A stretch of DNA of 64,000 nt from NCBI RefSeq assembly GCF_013520865.1, contig NZ_JACDXJ010000001.1, positions 310,001 to 374,000 on the forward strand, read 5' to 3'. The DNA is from Microvirga mediterraneensis. Its GTDB lineage: Bacteria > Pseudomonadota > Alphaproteobacteria > Rhizobiales > Beijerinckiaceae. The stretch's first letter is position 1. Each line of letters begins with the position of its first letter. Under the pieces are notes generated by a model. The model saw nothing but the letters and a program-made list of their open reading frames with translations, did not search any database and had not been told where the DNA came from. The translations under genes were made by a program, and so were the position numbers. Positions 9,968-18,174 of the stretch are shown piece by piece.

Positions 9968-10749
9968 ACGAGCAATCCAGCGAGCCGCTCGCCTTCGTGC
10001 CCCTGGACGAAGGCAACCCGACGCCGCTCTATCTCCAGCTCCAGCAATCCATCGAGGACGCCGTCCGCAAGGGCGCGCTCAAGGCCGACGCGGCGCTGCC
10101 GGGCGAGCGGGACCTGGCGAAGCAGCTCGGCATCTCGCGCGTCACGGTGCGCAAGGCGATCACCGGCCTGGTGCAGAAGGGCGTGCTCGTCCAGCGCTGG
10201 GGCTCGGGCACCTTCATCGCCCCGCAGATGCGCCTCGAACAGCCCCTGTCGCGCCTGTCGAGCTTCACCGACGACATGTCGGCCCGGGGCCTGAGCTCCT
10301 CGGCCGTGATGCTGAGCCGCTCGACCGGCCCGGCCTCCACGGACGAGCTGATGGCGCTCGGCCTCTCGCCGGGAGACCTCGTCAGCCGCGTCAATCGCCT
10401 GCGTCTCGCCAACGGCATTCCCATGGCGATCGAGAACGCGGTCATCCCCTCGAAGGTTCTGCCCGATCCCTCCCTCGTCAAGCAGTCGCTCTATGCGGTC
10501 CTGCACGAGCACGGCTTCATGCCGACCCGCGCCCTGCAGCGCCTGCACGCGGTCCTCTTGAACGAGGAACAGGCCTCGCTGCTCGGCGTTGCGCCTCGGA
10601 GTCCCGCACTCTACATCGAACGTCGCTCGTTCACCGCCGCGGGCGAAGTCGTCGAGTTCACCTCGTCCTATTACCGGGGCGATGCCTATGATTTCGTGGC
10701 CGAGCTGACCATCAGCCAGCCCGAACGGATGCACAATGATGATACCTGA
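9964..10749 (+). CDS. GntR-family (HutC/UTRA) transcriptional regulator of amino-sugar genes
   Basis: This 261-residue protein has an N-terminal winged helix (GERDLAKQLGISRVTVRKAI then the wing RWGSGTFI) and a C-terminal UTRA ligand domain (LYIERRSFTAAGEVVEFTSS). HutC/NagR/DasR-type regulators usually sense phosphorylated amino sugars such as GlcNAc-6-P or GlcN-6-P and repress catabolic genes. The gene is coupled to the kinase (ATGA overlap) and precedes deaminase and deacetylase genes, which supports that ligand class. Its candidate operators are the three related motifs in the region. Confidence 0.88.
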   Translation: MNEQSSEPLAFVPLDEGNPTPLYLQLQQSIEDAVRKGALKADAALPGERDLAKQLGISRVTVRKAITGLVQKGVLVQRWGSGTFIAPQMRLEQPLSRLSSFTDDMSARGLSSSAVMLSRSTGPASTDELMALGLSPGDLVSRVNRLRLANGIPMAIENAVIPSKVLPDPSLVKQSLYAVLHEHGFMPTRALQRLHAVLLNEEQASLLGVAPRSPALYIERRSFTAAGEVVEFTSSYYRGDAYDFVAELTISQPERMHNDDT

Positions 10750-11788
10750 CATGAATGCTTCTTCCCCGACCGCCATGCTTCGCGAGGCGTTTGAGGCGCC
10801 TGAGGTTGTGGCGCGTCTGCTTGCGAGCAACGCGCCGCTGTGCCGCGAGCTCGGCGCGCGCCTGCGCGCGTCCCCGCCGCCGTTTGCCGTCACCTGCGCG
10901 CGCGGCAGCTCGGACAACGCCGCCACCTTCGTCAAGTACCTGCTCGAGATCCAGTCCGGCCTCGTCACCGCCTCGGTCGGCCCGTCCGTGACCTCCGTCT
11001 ACGCGGCGCGCCCGCGCATGCGCGATGCCCTCTTCCTCGCCGTGTCGCAATCGGGCCGCAGCCCCGACATCCTCAACCTCGCCCAGGCCGGCCGCGACGA
11101 CGGCGCCCTGACGGTGGCGCTCGTCAACGACACCTCCTCGCCGCTCGCCGCCACCTGCGAGGTCGTGCTGCCGCTCCATGCCGGCCCCGAGAAGAGCGTC
11201 GCCGCCACCAAGTCCTTCATCGCCGCGCTCGCCGCCGGCCTGCAGCTCGTGGCGCACTGGTCGCAGGACCGGGCGCTGCTCGATGCCCTCGACACCCTGC
11301 CCGACGTGCTCGCCAAAGCCGCCGCCACCGACTGGTCGGCGGCGCTGCCCGCCCTTACTGATGCCGACAACCTGTTCGTCGTCGGCCGCGGCGTCGGCTT
11401 CGCCGTCGCCCAGGAAGCCGCCCTCAAGCTCAAGGAAACCTCCGGCGTCCACGCCGAGGCGATGAGCGCCGCCGAGCTGATGCACGGCCCGTGGACGCTC
11501 GCGGGCGAGCACTTCCCGATCCTGGTGCTCAGCCAGCGCGACGAGACCCTGAGCGGCGTCAACGATCTCGTGACCAAGCTCGCCGAGCAGGGCGTGCCCG
11601 TCCTCGTCGCCGGCGCCGCCGAGGGCCGCGCCCGCCTCGCCCTGCCGGGGAGCGAGGAGGCGCATCCCTATCTCGCCCCCCTCGCGCTCATCCAGAGCTT
11701 CTATCCCCTGGTGAACGCCATTGCCCTGGCGCGCGGCCGCAATCCCGACAGCCCGCCGCGCCTGCGCAAGGTGACGGAGACCGTGTGA
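10736..11788 (+). CDS. SIS-domain sugar isomerase/deaminase, NagB-II type
   Basis: This 350-residue protein has two SIS domains (CARGSSDNAATFVKYLLE; ATKSFIAALAAGL; then RGVGFAVAQEAALKLKETSG with the ending AELMHGP). It matches the isomerase half of GlmS without the glutaminase domain. Such proteins act as glucosamine-6-phosphate deaminases (NagB-II), giving fructose-6-P and ammonia, and many alphaproteobacterial nag operons use them instead of classical NagB. The start at 10736 overlaps the regulator; an in-frame ATG at 10751, right after the regulator's stop, is also possible. It ends in a TGATG overlap with nagA. Confidence 0.85.
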   Translation: MMIPDMNASSPTAMLREAFEAPEVVARLLASNAPLCRELGARLRASPPPFAVTCARGSSDNAATFVKYLLEIQSGLVTASVGPSVTSVYAARPRMRDALFLAVSQSGRSPDILNLAQAGRDDGALTVALVNDTSSPLAATCEVVLPLHAGPEKSVAATKSFIAALAAGLQLVAHWSQDRALLDALDTLPDVLAKAAATDWSAALPALTDADNLFVVGRGVGFAVAQEAALKLKETSGVHAEAMSAAELMHGPWTLAGEHFPILVLSQRDETLSGVNDLVTKLAEQGVPVLVAGAAEGRARLALPGSEEAHPYLAPLALIQSFYPLVNAIALARGRNPDSPPRLRKVTETV

Positions 11789-12921
11789 TGGCCACAGCCC
11801 TCGTGGGAGCCCGCGTCTTCGACGGCGCGCACATGCTCGACGGCCGCGCCGTCGTGATCGAGCACGGCCGCATCCGCGGCCTGCCGCAGGAGCAGGATCT
11901 GGGCGCCGGCATCGCGCGCCGCCAGGTCGAGGGCCTGCTGGCGCCCGGCTTCATCGACGTGCAGGTCAATGGCGGCGGCGGCGTGCTCTACAACGACGTG
12001 CGCAGCGTCGAGGGCATCCGCACCATCGCCGAAGCGCACCGCGCCTACGGCACCACCGGCCTGCTGCCGACCTTCATCACCGACACCCGCGAGACCATGG
12101 CGGAGGCCGTGGAGGCGATGCGCCAGGCTCTGGCCGCGCGCGTGCCCGGCGTGCTCGGCATCCACCTCGAAGGTCCCTTCATCAGCCCCGAGCGCAAGGG
12201 CGTGCACAACCCCGCCTTCATCCGGCCGCTGGAGGAGGAGGACCTCGCGATCCTCACCGCGCTCACCGAGGGCCGCACCCTGGTGACGCTGGCGCCCGAG
12301 CGCGTTGACATGGCGGCGATTGCGCGGCTGGCCGCCGCGGGCGTGCTGGTCTGCGCCGGGCACACGGCGGGCGATTACGCGACCATCGTGGAGGCGGTGC
12401 GCCATGGGCCGCGCGGCTTCACGCATCTGTTCAACGCCATGCCGCCGCTGGCCGGGCGCGATCCCGGCCCGGTGGGCGCGGCGCTCGACAGCCCGGACAC
12501 CTGGTGCGGGCTGATCGTCGACGGGCACCATGTGAGCGATGCGGCCCTGCGCGTGGCGATCGCCGCCAAGGGGACGGAGCACATGATGCTGGTGACCGAC
12601 GCCATGGCGGTGACCGGCACGGATCTGACCGGCTTCGACCTGCACGGCCGCACGATCCATCGCCGCGACGGCCGGCTCACCACGGCGGACGGCACGCTCG
12701 CGGGCTCCGACCTCGACATGGCGGGCGCCGTGCGCAACAGCGTGCAGCGGCTCGGCCTCGCCCTGCCGGCGGTGCTGCGCATGGCCTCGCTGATCCCGGC
12801 CCGGTTCCTGAGGCTCGATCACGAACGGGGCCGCATCGCGCCCGGCTACCACGCCGATCTCGTCCTCCTCGACGAAAGCCTGCAGGTGCGGCAGACTTGG
12901 ATCGGTGGAAACGATAACTGA
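11788..12921 (+). CDS. nagA: N-acetylglucosamine-6-phosphate deacetylase
   Basis: This 377-residue amidohydrolase has the NagA signature HLEGPFISPERKGVHNPAF (metal-ligand E128), GHTAGD (H192), THLFNAM (H213) and the catalytic Asp in LVTDAMAVTG (D271). It turns GlcNAc-6-P into GlcN-6-P plus acetate, feeding the deaminase encoded just upstream. The start is the ATG in the TGATG overlap with that gene; the open frame runs further upstream but only inside the previous gene. All catalytic residues are present. Length and motifs are typical. Confidence 0.95.
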   Translation: MATALVGARVFDGAHMLDGRAVVIEHGRIRGLPQEQDLGAGIARRQVEGLLAPGFIDVQVNGGGGVLYNDVRSVEGIRTIAEAHRAYGTTGLLPTFITDTRETMAEAVEAMRQALAARVPGVLGIHLEGPFISPERKGVHNPAFIRPLEEEDLAILTALTEGRTLVTLAPERVDMAAIARLAAAGVLVCAGHTAGDYATIVEAVRHGPRGFTHLFNAMPPLAGRDPGPVGAALDSPDTWCGLIVDGHHVSDAALRVAIAAKGTEHMMLVTDAMAVTGTDLTGFDLHGRTIHRRDGRLTTADGTLAGSDLDMAGAVRNSVQRLGLALPAVLRMASLIPARFLRLDHERGRIAPGYHADLVLLDESLQVRQTWIGGNDN

Positions 12922-12935
12922 ACGGGGTTCTTTCG

Positions 12936-14003
12936 ATGAGCGCAGAACGGGTTCTCGTGATCGGGCTCGGGAACATGGGCCTGTCCCATGCCCTCGCCTA
13001 CAGCCGGATCGACGGCTACGAGATTGCAGGGCTCTGCACGCGCAATATCGACGGCATGGAGCTTCCGGCCGCCCTGCGGGATGCGCCGCGCTTCACCGAT
13101 TTCGAGGAAGCTCTCGAGGCCACGAGGCCGGACGTCGTATCGATCAACACCTGGTCCGACACGCACGCGCCCTATGCTATCCGCGCCATGGAGGCGGGAG
13201 CGCATGTCTTCGTGGAGAAACCGCTCGCCGACACCGTGAAGGATGCGGAGCGCGTGGTCGAGACGGCGATGCGCACCGGACGCAAGCTCGTCATCGGATA
13301 CATCCTTCGACACCACCCCTCCTGGATCAAATTCATCGAGATCGCCAGGACGCTCGGCACGCCCCACGTGTTCCGCATGAACCTCAATCAGCAATCGAGC
13401 GGATCGGCCTGGGAGGCGCACAAGCGCCTGCTGCAATCCCTCTCGCCCATCGTCGATTGCGGCGTTCATTATGTCGATGTCATGTGCCAGATTACGAAGG
13501 CGAAGCCCGTGCAGGTCCATGGCGTCGGCACGCGCCTGACGGAGGACATGCCGGCCGGCATGTACAATTACGGGCATCTCCACGTGACCTTCGACGACGG
13601 CTCGGTCGGCTGGTACGAGGCCGGCTGGGGCCCGATGATGAGCGAAACGGCCTATTTCGTGAAGGACGTGATCGGCCCGAAGGGCAGCGTCAGCATCGTC
13701 ATGGCCGAGACGTCCGGCGGGATCCGCTCGGACGACGTCAACGCGCATACCAAGACGAATCAGATTCTGCTGCACCACGCCGCTCTCGATTCGGAGGGCC
13801 GCTTCGCGAAGGCGGACGAGCGCATCAGCACAACGGATGAGCCGGATCACGACGCCCTCTGCGAGCGCGAGCAGCGCTTCCTCCTGCGGGCAATCCGCGA
13901 GAACCTGGACCTGACGGACCACATGAACGACGCCGTCCGGTCCCTGCGCATCGTTCTGGCAGCCGATGAGGCGGTGCGCACGGGGCGGGTCGTCACACTC
14001 TAA
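12936..14003 (+). CDS. Gfo/Idh/MocA-family NAD(P)-dependent oxidoreductase
   Basis: This 355-residue protein has an N-terminal Rossmann fold (VIGLGNMGLSHA) and the family lysine motif VEKPLADT. The C-terminal half contains the substrate-binding beta sheet (DCGVHYVDVM). Members oxidise or reduce sugar hydroxyls, and some act on N-acetyl amino sugars. It lies 14 bases after nagA and ends the operon. An amino-sugar or muramic-acid derivative is a reasonable substrate, but no residue identifies it. Confidence 0.8.
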   Translation: MSAERVLVIGLGNMGLSHALAYSRIDGYEIAGLCTRNIDGMELPAALRDAPRFTDFEEALEATRPDVVSINTWSDTHAPYAIRAMEAGAHVFVEKPLADTVKDAERVVETAMRTGRKLVIGYILRHHPSWIKFIEIARTLGTPHVFRMNLNQQSSGSAWEAHKRLLQSLSPIVDCGVHYVDVMCQITKAKPVQVHGVGTRLTEDMPAGMYNYGHLHVTFDDGSVGWYEAGWGPMMSETAYFVKDVIGPKGSVSIVMAETSGGIRSDDVNAHTKTNQILLHHAALDSEGRFAKADERISTTDEPDHDALCEREQRFLLRAIRENLDLTDHMNDAVRSLRIVLAADEAVRTGRVVTL

Positions 14004-14023
14004 GAAGCGGTAGAATTTACCTC

Positions 14024-14223
14024 TGCCCCTCATCCTGATCGGCTGGCTCATAAAGCGATGCGGGAGCTCTCCTCCCCGTTGTGGGGAGGAGTTGGAGGTG
14101 GGGGTGTGAGCGATAGCCTATGAAGGTGTGGCGCCCACACCCCCACCCTTAATCCCTCCCCACAAGGGGGAGGGAAACGCGCGTGAGCCTTTTATAAGCC
14201 GACCTCCTCAGGATGAGGCGGGT
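14024..14223. repeat. Composite palindromic intergenic repeat (nested)
   Basis: Outer arms CCTCATCCTGATCGGC and its imperfect complement near 14190-14221 (CTCCTCAGGATGAGG) belong to the family seen at 4.3 kb. Nested inside is a second element: CTCCTCCCC/GGGGAGGAG and GGTGGGGGTGTG/CACACCCCCACC, ending CTCCCCACAAGGGGGAGG. It separates the convergent oxidoreductase and acetyltransferase genes and has no coding potential. Confidence 0.8.
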
Positions 14224-14254
14224 GAATACAAGAAGCCTTTCCGCCGGCTGAGGA

Positions 14255-14692
14255 TCAGCTCTTCTCATAAAGAACGAAACTGCGATCACGCCCCGCGAAC
14301 TCCCGCTCGTATTCCCGCGCCACACGCCAGCCATAGCGTTCGTAGAACCGGCGCGCGGCATGATTGTCGCGGAAACATTCGAGGCTCCTCGCGCCCCGTG
14401 CTTCCGCCTCCCGCAGGAGCAGCGCGCCGCCGCCCTTGCCGTTGGAGCCGGGATCCATGAACAGCATGTCGATATGGCCGTCGGTCATGAGCAGGAACCC
14501 GGCCGGGATGCCTTCGGCGAGCGCGACCAGCATGCGCGGCCACGAGGCGGCGAAGCGCTCGGCAAAGAAGGCAGCGTCGCGGCCTGCGAGCACGTCCTGT
14601 TCCAGGATGTCCGCGAAGGCCACCCGGTAGGAGCGCTCGGCGACGGCCGAGAGCGCCGAAATGTCTTCGGCCCTGGCAGGCCGCACGATCAC
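14255..14692 (-). CDS. GNAT-family N-acetyltransferase in the peptide-transporter operon
   Basis: This 145-residue protein starts at a GTG (VIVRPARAEDISALSAVAER). It has the GNAT beta4-alpha3 region DMLFMDPGSNGKGGGALLLR (acetyl-CoA pyrophosphate loop) and the C-terminal FYERYGWRV. The GTG overlaps the stop of the upstream permease (GTGA), which makes translational coupling likely and decides the start. A much longer open frame continues upstream on the same strand but runs through the two permease genes and is not real. The substrate is unknown; with this operon an amino group of an imported cell-wall peptide or amino sugar is conceivable. Confidence 0.8.
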   Translation of the reverse strand: MIVRPARAEDISALSAVAERSYRVAFADILEQDVLAGRDAAFFAERFAASWPRMLVALAEGIPAGFLLMTDGHIDMLFMDPGSNGKGGGALLLREAEARGARSLECFRDNHAARRFYERYGWRVAREYEREFAGRDRSFVLYEKS

Positions 14693-15513
14693 GATTGGCC
14701 CCGCAGGCGCGGATCGAGCGTGTCGCGAAGAGCATCGCCCAAAAGATTGAACCCGAAGGACAGGAACAGGATCGCGAAACCGGCGAAGATCGCGCTCCAT
14801 GGCGAGAGCATGAGAAAGTTGCGGCCCTCCGACAGCATCAGGCCGAGCGACGGCGTCGGCGGTTGCGTGCCGAGGCCGAGGAACGACAGCGAGGCTTCGA
14901 CCAGGATGGCGGCGGAGAGCAGCAGGCTCGTCTGGACCAGGATGACAGAGGCGAGGTTCGGCAGGATGTGCAGGAAGATGATGCGTGCATCCGAGGCACC
15001 GATGGCCTTGGCGCCCGCCACGTATTCGCTCTCGCACAAGACGAGCGCCGGGCCGCGCAGGAGGCGGGCGAAGATCGGCGTGTAGACCACCGCGATGGCG
15101 GCGGCCGCGCTGTAGGTGTGCGGCCCCAGGACGGCGATGATGCCGATGGCGAGCAGCATCACCGGGAAGGCGAAGAGAACGTCCATGACGCGCATGATGA
15201 TGCGGTCGAGCCAGCCGCGGTAATAGGCGGCAATGAGGCCGAGCGCGCCGCCGGCGAAGAGCGCGATGCCGACCGCGATCAGGCAGGCGATGAGTGAGGT
15301 GCGATAGCCGTAGAGAATACGCGTCAGCACGTCCCGGCCGAGCTGGTCCGTGCCGAACCAGTTGAGCCAGGAGGGCGGGCGAAGTCGGCGCGCAACGCTC
15401 TGCGCCATGGGATCGTAGGGCGCGAAGAGCGGCGCCCCGATGGCGAGGATGAGCTGGATCGCCACCAGGACGACGGCGAAGGCGAGAAGCTTGTTCTTGG
15501 CCAGTTGCTTCAC
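14689..15513 (-). CDS. Peptide-type ABC transporter permease, DppC family
   Basis: This 274-residue inner-membrane permease carries an N-terminal membrane segment, the LNWFGTDQLGRDVLTRILYG motif typical of DppC/OppC, and the EAA loop YVAGAKAIGASDARIIF. It starts 3 bases after the DppB-type gene and overlaps the acetyltransferase by 4. It forms half of the membrane channel of a family 5 importer. No DppD/DppF-type ATPase is encoded in this operon or elsewhere in the window. Confidence 0.9.
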   Translation of the reverse strand: MKQLAKNKLLAFAVVLVAIQLILAIGAPLFAPYDPMAQSVARRLRPPSWLNWFGTDQLGRDVLTRILYGYRTSLIACLIAVGIALFAGGALGLIAAYYRGWLDRIIMRVMDVLFAFPVMLLAIGIIAVLGPHTYSAAAAIAVVYTPIFARLLRGPALVLCESEYVAGAKAIGASDARIIFLHILPNLASVILVQTSLLLSAAILVEASLSFLGLGTQPPTPSLGLMLSEGRNFLMLSPWSAIFAGFAILFLSFGFNLLGDALRDTLDPRLRGQS

Positions 15514-15516
15514 GGC

Positions 15517-16464
15517 TCAGGCCCTCACGCGGGGATCGACGACGATGTAGAGGAAGTCGACGAGAAAGTTCACGAACACGAAGCCTGCCGTCACCACCAG
15601 AATGGTGGCCTGGATCAGCGGATAATTGCGCTCGGCGATGGCGCCGAGGATCAGGCGGCCGAGACCCGGAATGGCGAAGACCTGCTCGACCACGATGGCG
15701 CCACCGAGCAGATAACCGGTCATGATGCCCACGCTGGTGAGGAACGGGATCAGCGCATTGCGCAGGGCATGCTTGTAGACGACGCGCCGCTCCGGCAGGC
15801 CCTTGGCGCGGGCGGTGCGCACGTAATCCTGCCCCAGTGCGTCGAGCATGGCCGAGCGCACGAGGCGCGAGAGATTGGCGAGGATCGGCAGCGCCAGGGC
15901 GAAGGCGGGCAGCATCATGCGCTGGAGATTGCCGACGGGATCCTCCGAGAAGGGCACGTAGCCGAGGGACGCGAAGCCCGGCGCCCAGCTGGAGAGGAGC
16001 AGGATCATCACGATGCCGAGCCAGAAGGAGGGAATCGTCAGGCCCGCGATGGCGGAAACGCGCATGGCCACATCGGCCGCGCCGCCACGGGTCTGCGCCA
16101 TCAGGCAGCCGACCGGCACGGCGAGAACGGCTCCGACGAGAAGCGCGAGAAAGGTGAGCTCCAGCGTCGGCCACAGGTGCAGGAGGATCTCGGTCGAGAC
16201 CGGACGCCCCGTCCAGAGCGAGGTGCCGAAATCGCCGCGCAGCGCGGACCCGGCCCAGAGCAGGTATTGCTCGATGATCGGACGGTCGAGGCCGACGCGG
16301 CGGTTGAGTTCCGCCATGCGCTCGGGCGTGATCTCCGTGTTCGCGCCGAGCATAATCGCCACCGCGTCGCCGGGGATCATGCGGATCATCAGGAACACGA
16401 TGATCGACACGCCGAAAAGGACGATGACGAGGTCGATGAGGCGTGCGAGCAGGACGCGGTTCAT
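15517..16464 (-). CDS. Peptide-type ABC transporter permease, DppB family
   Basis: This 315-residue permease has the standard DppB N-terminus (MNRVLLARLIDLVIVLFGVS, then MIPGDAV) and the EAA loop DYVRTARAKGLPERRVVYKH. Six membrane segments are expected. It follows the binding-protein gene across a 69-base gap that contains a strong hairpin. It partners the DppC-type subunit. Dpp/Opp/Yej-class importers take di- and oligopeptides, nickel complexes or muropeptides; the flanking cell-wall recycling genes favour muropeptides here, as inference. Confidence 0.9.
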   Translation of the reverse strand: MNRVLLARLIDLVIVLFGVSIIVFLMIRMIPGDAVAIMLGANTEITPERMAELNRRVGLDRPIIEQYLLWAGSALRGDFGTSLWTGRPVSTEILLHLWPTLELTFLALLVGAVLAVPVGCLMAQTRGGAADVAMRVSAIAGLTIPSFWLGIVMILLLSSWAPGFASLGYVPFSEDPVGNLQRMMLPAFALALPILANLSRLVRSAMLDALGQDYVRTARAKGLPERRVVYKHALRNALIPFLTSVGIMTGYLLGGAIVVEQVFAIPGLGRLILGAIAERNYPLIQATILVVTAGFVFVNFLVDFLYIVVDPRVRA

Positions 16465-16489
16465 ACGGACGGGCTCTCTTCAAACAAAG

Positions 16490-16521
16490 ATCCCGGCGCC
16501 GCGCGAGAGCGGCGCCGGGAT
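16490..16521 (-). terminator. Strong hairpin between binding-protein and permease genes
   Basis: ATCCCGGCGCCGC pairs with GCGGCGCCGGGAT around a short loop. It follows the binding-protein gene and precedes dppB. No T-run is present, so partial termination or 3'-end protection of the binding-protein message is more likely than full termination. Confidence 0.65.
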
Positions 16522-16533
16522 GACGGCGGACGA

Positions 16534-18033
16534 TCAGTAGGACGCGTTGCGCAGCATCAGGAGCGAGCGGTTCGGCATCGTCTCGAAGCCCTGCAGCTTG
16601 CTGTTCATGGCCGAGAACAGGGTGCCGTAGGTCAGGTGCGCCACCGGGCCCGAGCAGGCGAGCTTCTGCTGCACCTTGTCATACGCCGCCTTGCGCGCCG
16701 CCTGGTCCTGCTGGGTGCGCGCCTGGTCGAGCAGGCCGTCGATCTCCTGGTCCGAGTACTTGAACACGTTGGTCGAACCGCCCGTGCGGAACGTGCGGTA
16801 GAAGTAATCGTCCGGATCCGGCTGGCCGGCATTGATCGAGGCGAACAGGTCGAAATTGCTGTTGCGCCAATCCTGGATGAACTGGCCCTGCTCCTGGTTG
16901 ACGAGCTCGACCTTGAAGCCCGCCTTGTTCAGCTGCTCCTGCACCACCTGGGCGATATCCTTGATGTCCTGGCGCGGCAGGACCTTCATGGTCACGGTCA
17001 CCGGCGTGGCGACGCCCGCTTCCTTCAACAGCGCCTGGGCCTTGGCCGGGTCGGGCTTGTAGCAGGCGAACTTGCTCACATCGAGTGCCCAGCTCTTCAG
17101 GGCGGGCGACAGCGGGCCGCCGGGAACGCCGGCGCCGAAGAGCGCCGCGTCGACGATCTCCTGGCGGTTGATGGCGTAGTTCACGGCCTCGCGCACCTTC
17201 GGATTGTCGAAAGGCGGCTTCGACACGTTCATGCCGATCAGCGTGTAGGCGAGATCCATGGTCTCGGAGAGCTTCACGTTCGGCTTGCCCTTGAGCTGCA
17301 GGGCCGTGGCCGCGTCGATGTTGGGCAGAAGCGCGTATTGGCCGTTGGTCAGGCCGACCTGGCGGGTCGCTGATTCCGGCACGATGTTGAACTTGAGGCC
17401 TGCGAGCTTCGGCATGCCCTTGTCCCAATAGGCCTCGTTCTTCGTGAGAAGGATGAAGCCGTTGGGCTGCCATTCCTGGAACTTGAACGGGCCCGTGCCG
17501 ACCGGCGCCTTCTGCAGGGCGTCCTTGTTCGCTTCCATGCTGCGCGGCACGATGGCGATGGTGGCGAGCGAGCTCAGGAGCGCGGCGGACGGCTCCTTCA
17601 GCTTCAGCTCCACGGTCGTGGCATCCACCGCGTTGGCGCTCTCGACGGCCGAGAGGCGGCTTGCCAGAGGCGAAGCGATGTCCTTGCTCAAGATGCGGTT
17701 GATCGAGCCGACCACGTCCTTGGCCTCCATGGGGGAGCCGTCATGGAATTTAACGCCCTGGCGCAACTTGAAAGTATAGGCCTTGCCGTCCGGCGCGGCG
17801 GTCCAGGATTCGGCGAGACCCGGGACGATCTTCAGGTCCTTGTCGATGGCCGTGAGGCCCTCGTAGATGTTGCCGTTCACCACCATGAAGCTCGGGAAAG
17901 CCGTGATGAGATGCGGATCGAGCCCCGTGGGACCGTTGTCCGCTCCGATCTCCAGAACCTGAGCCGAGGCGGAGGCCATCGCCGCCACCATGAAACCTGC
18001 ACCGATTGCGCTGCGCAGTGCTGACCTGACCAT
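16534..18033 (-). CDS. Peptide-type ABC transporter, periplasmic binding protein (DppA family 5)
   Basis: This 499-residue solute-binding protein has a signal peptide (MVRSALRSAIGAGFMVAAMA, cut near ASAQ). The family 5 body includes GLAESWTAAPDGKAYTFKLR, VKFHDGSPM and AVNYAINRQEIVDAALF. The start at 18033 has GGGAG at good spacing; a start 60 bases upstream would displace the signal peptide. It is divergent from anmK, and the 141 bases between them hold the candidate GntR operator B. The ligand may be a muropeptide or cell-wall peptide, inferred from neighbours only. Confidence 0.88.
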   Translation of the reverse strand: MVRSALRSAIGAGFMVAAMASASAQVLEIGADNGPTGLDPHLITAFPSFMVVNGNIYEGLTAIDKDLKIVPGLAESWTAAPDGKAYTFKLRQGVKFHDGSPMEAKDVVGSINRILSKDIASPLASRLSAVESANAVDATTVELKLKEPSAALLSSLATIAIVPRSMEANKDALQKAPVGTGPFKFQEWQPNGFILLTKNEAYWDKGMPKLAGLKFNIVPESATRQVGLTNGQYALLPNIDAATALQLKGKPNVKLSETMDLAYTLIGMNVSKPPFDNPKVREAVNYAINRQEIVDAALFGAGVPGGPLSPALKSWALDVSKFACYKPDPAKAQALLKEAGVATPVTVTMKVLPRQDIKDIAQVVQEQLNKAGFKVELVNQEQGQFIQDWRNSNFDLFASINAGQPDPDDYFYRTFRTGGSTNVFKYSDQEIDGLLDQARTQQDQAARKAAYDKVQQKLACSGPVAHLTYGTLFSAMNSKLQGFETMPNRSLLMLRNASY

Positions 18034-18092
18034 GCGTCTTTTCTCCCTTGGAAGCCGCCGGGGATTTATAGGCCATCGGAGTGAGCCTGTCA

Positions 18093-18120
18093 TGGTCCAA
18101 TATCATACCACTCTGGACCA
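18093..18120 (+). promoter_or_regulatory. Candidate operator B between peptide ABC operon and anmK
   Basis: TGGTCCAATATCATACCA (18093-18110) is followed by TGGACCA at 18114-18120. TGGTCCA and TGGACCA are a perfect inverted repeat. Read on the minus strand, the core TGGTATGATATTGGACCA aligns with the motifs at 8.87 and 20.38 kb around ATATTGG. It sits between two divergent cell-wall salvage units, so one regulator could control both. Confidence 0.5.
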
Positions 18121-18174
18121 GTTCAGCGCCTGTGCTATGGTCGGGCGATCATCCAGAGCATCCCGGAGCAGCCC

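Noticed and set aside
14693..16483. Upstream part of a 742-codon minus frame ending in the GNAT protein
   Set aside because: It runs through dppB and dppC in another frame and is Arg/Pro-rich. Only the last 145 codons, after the GTG at 14692, form a real protein.
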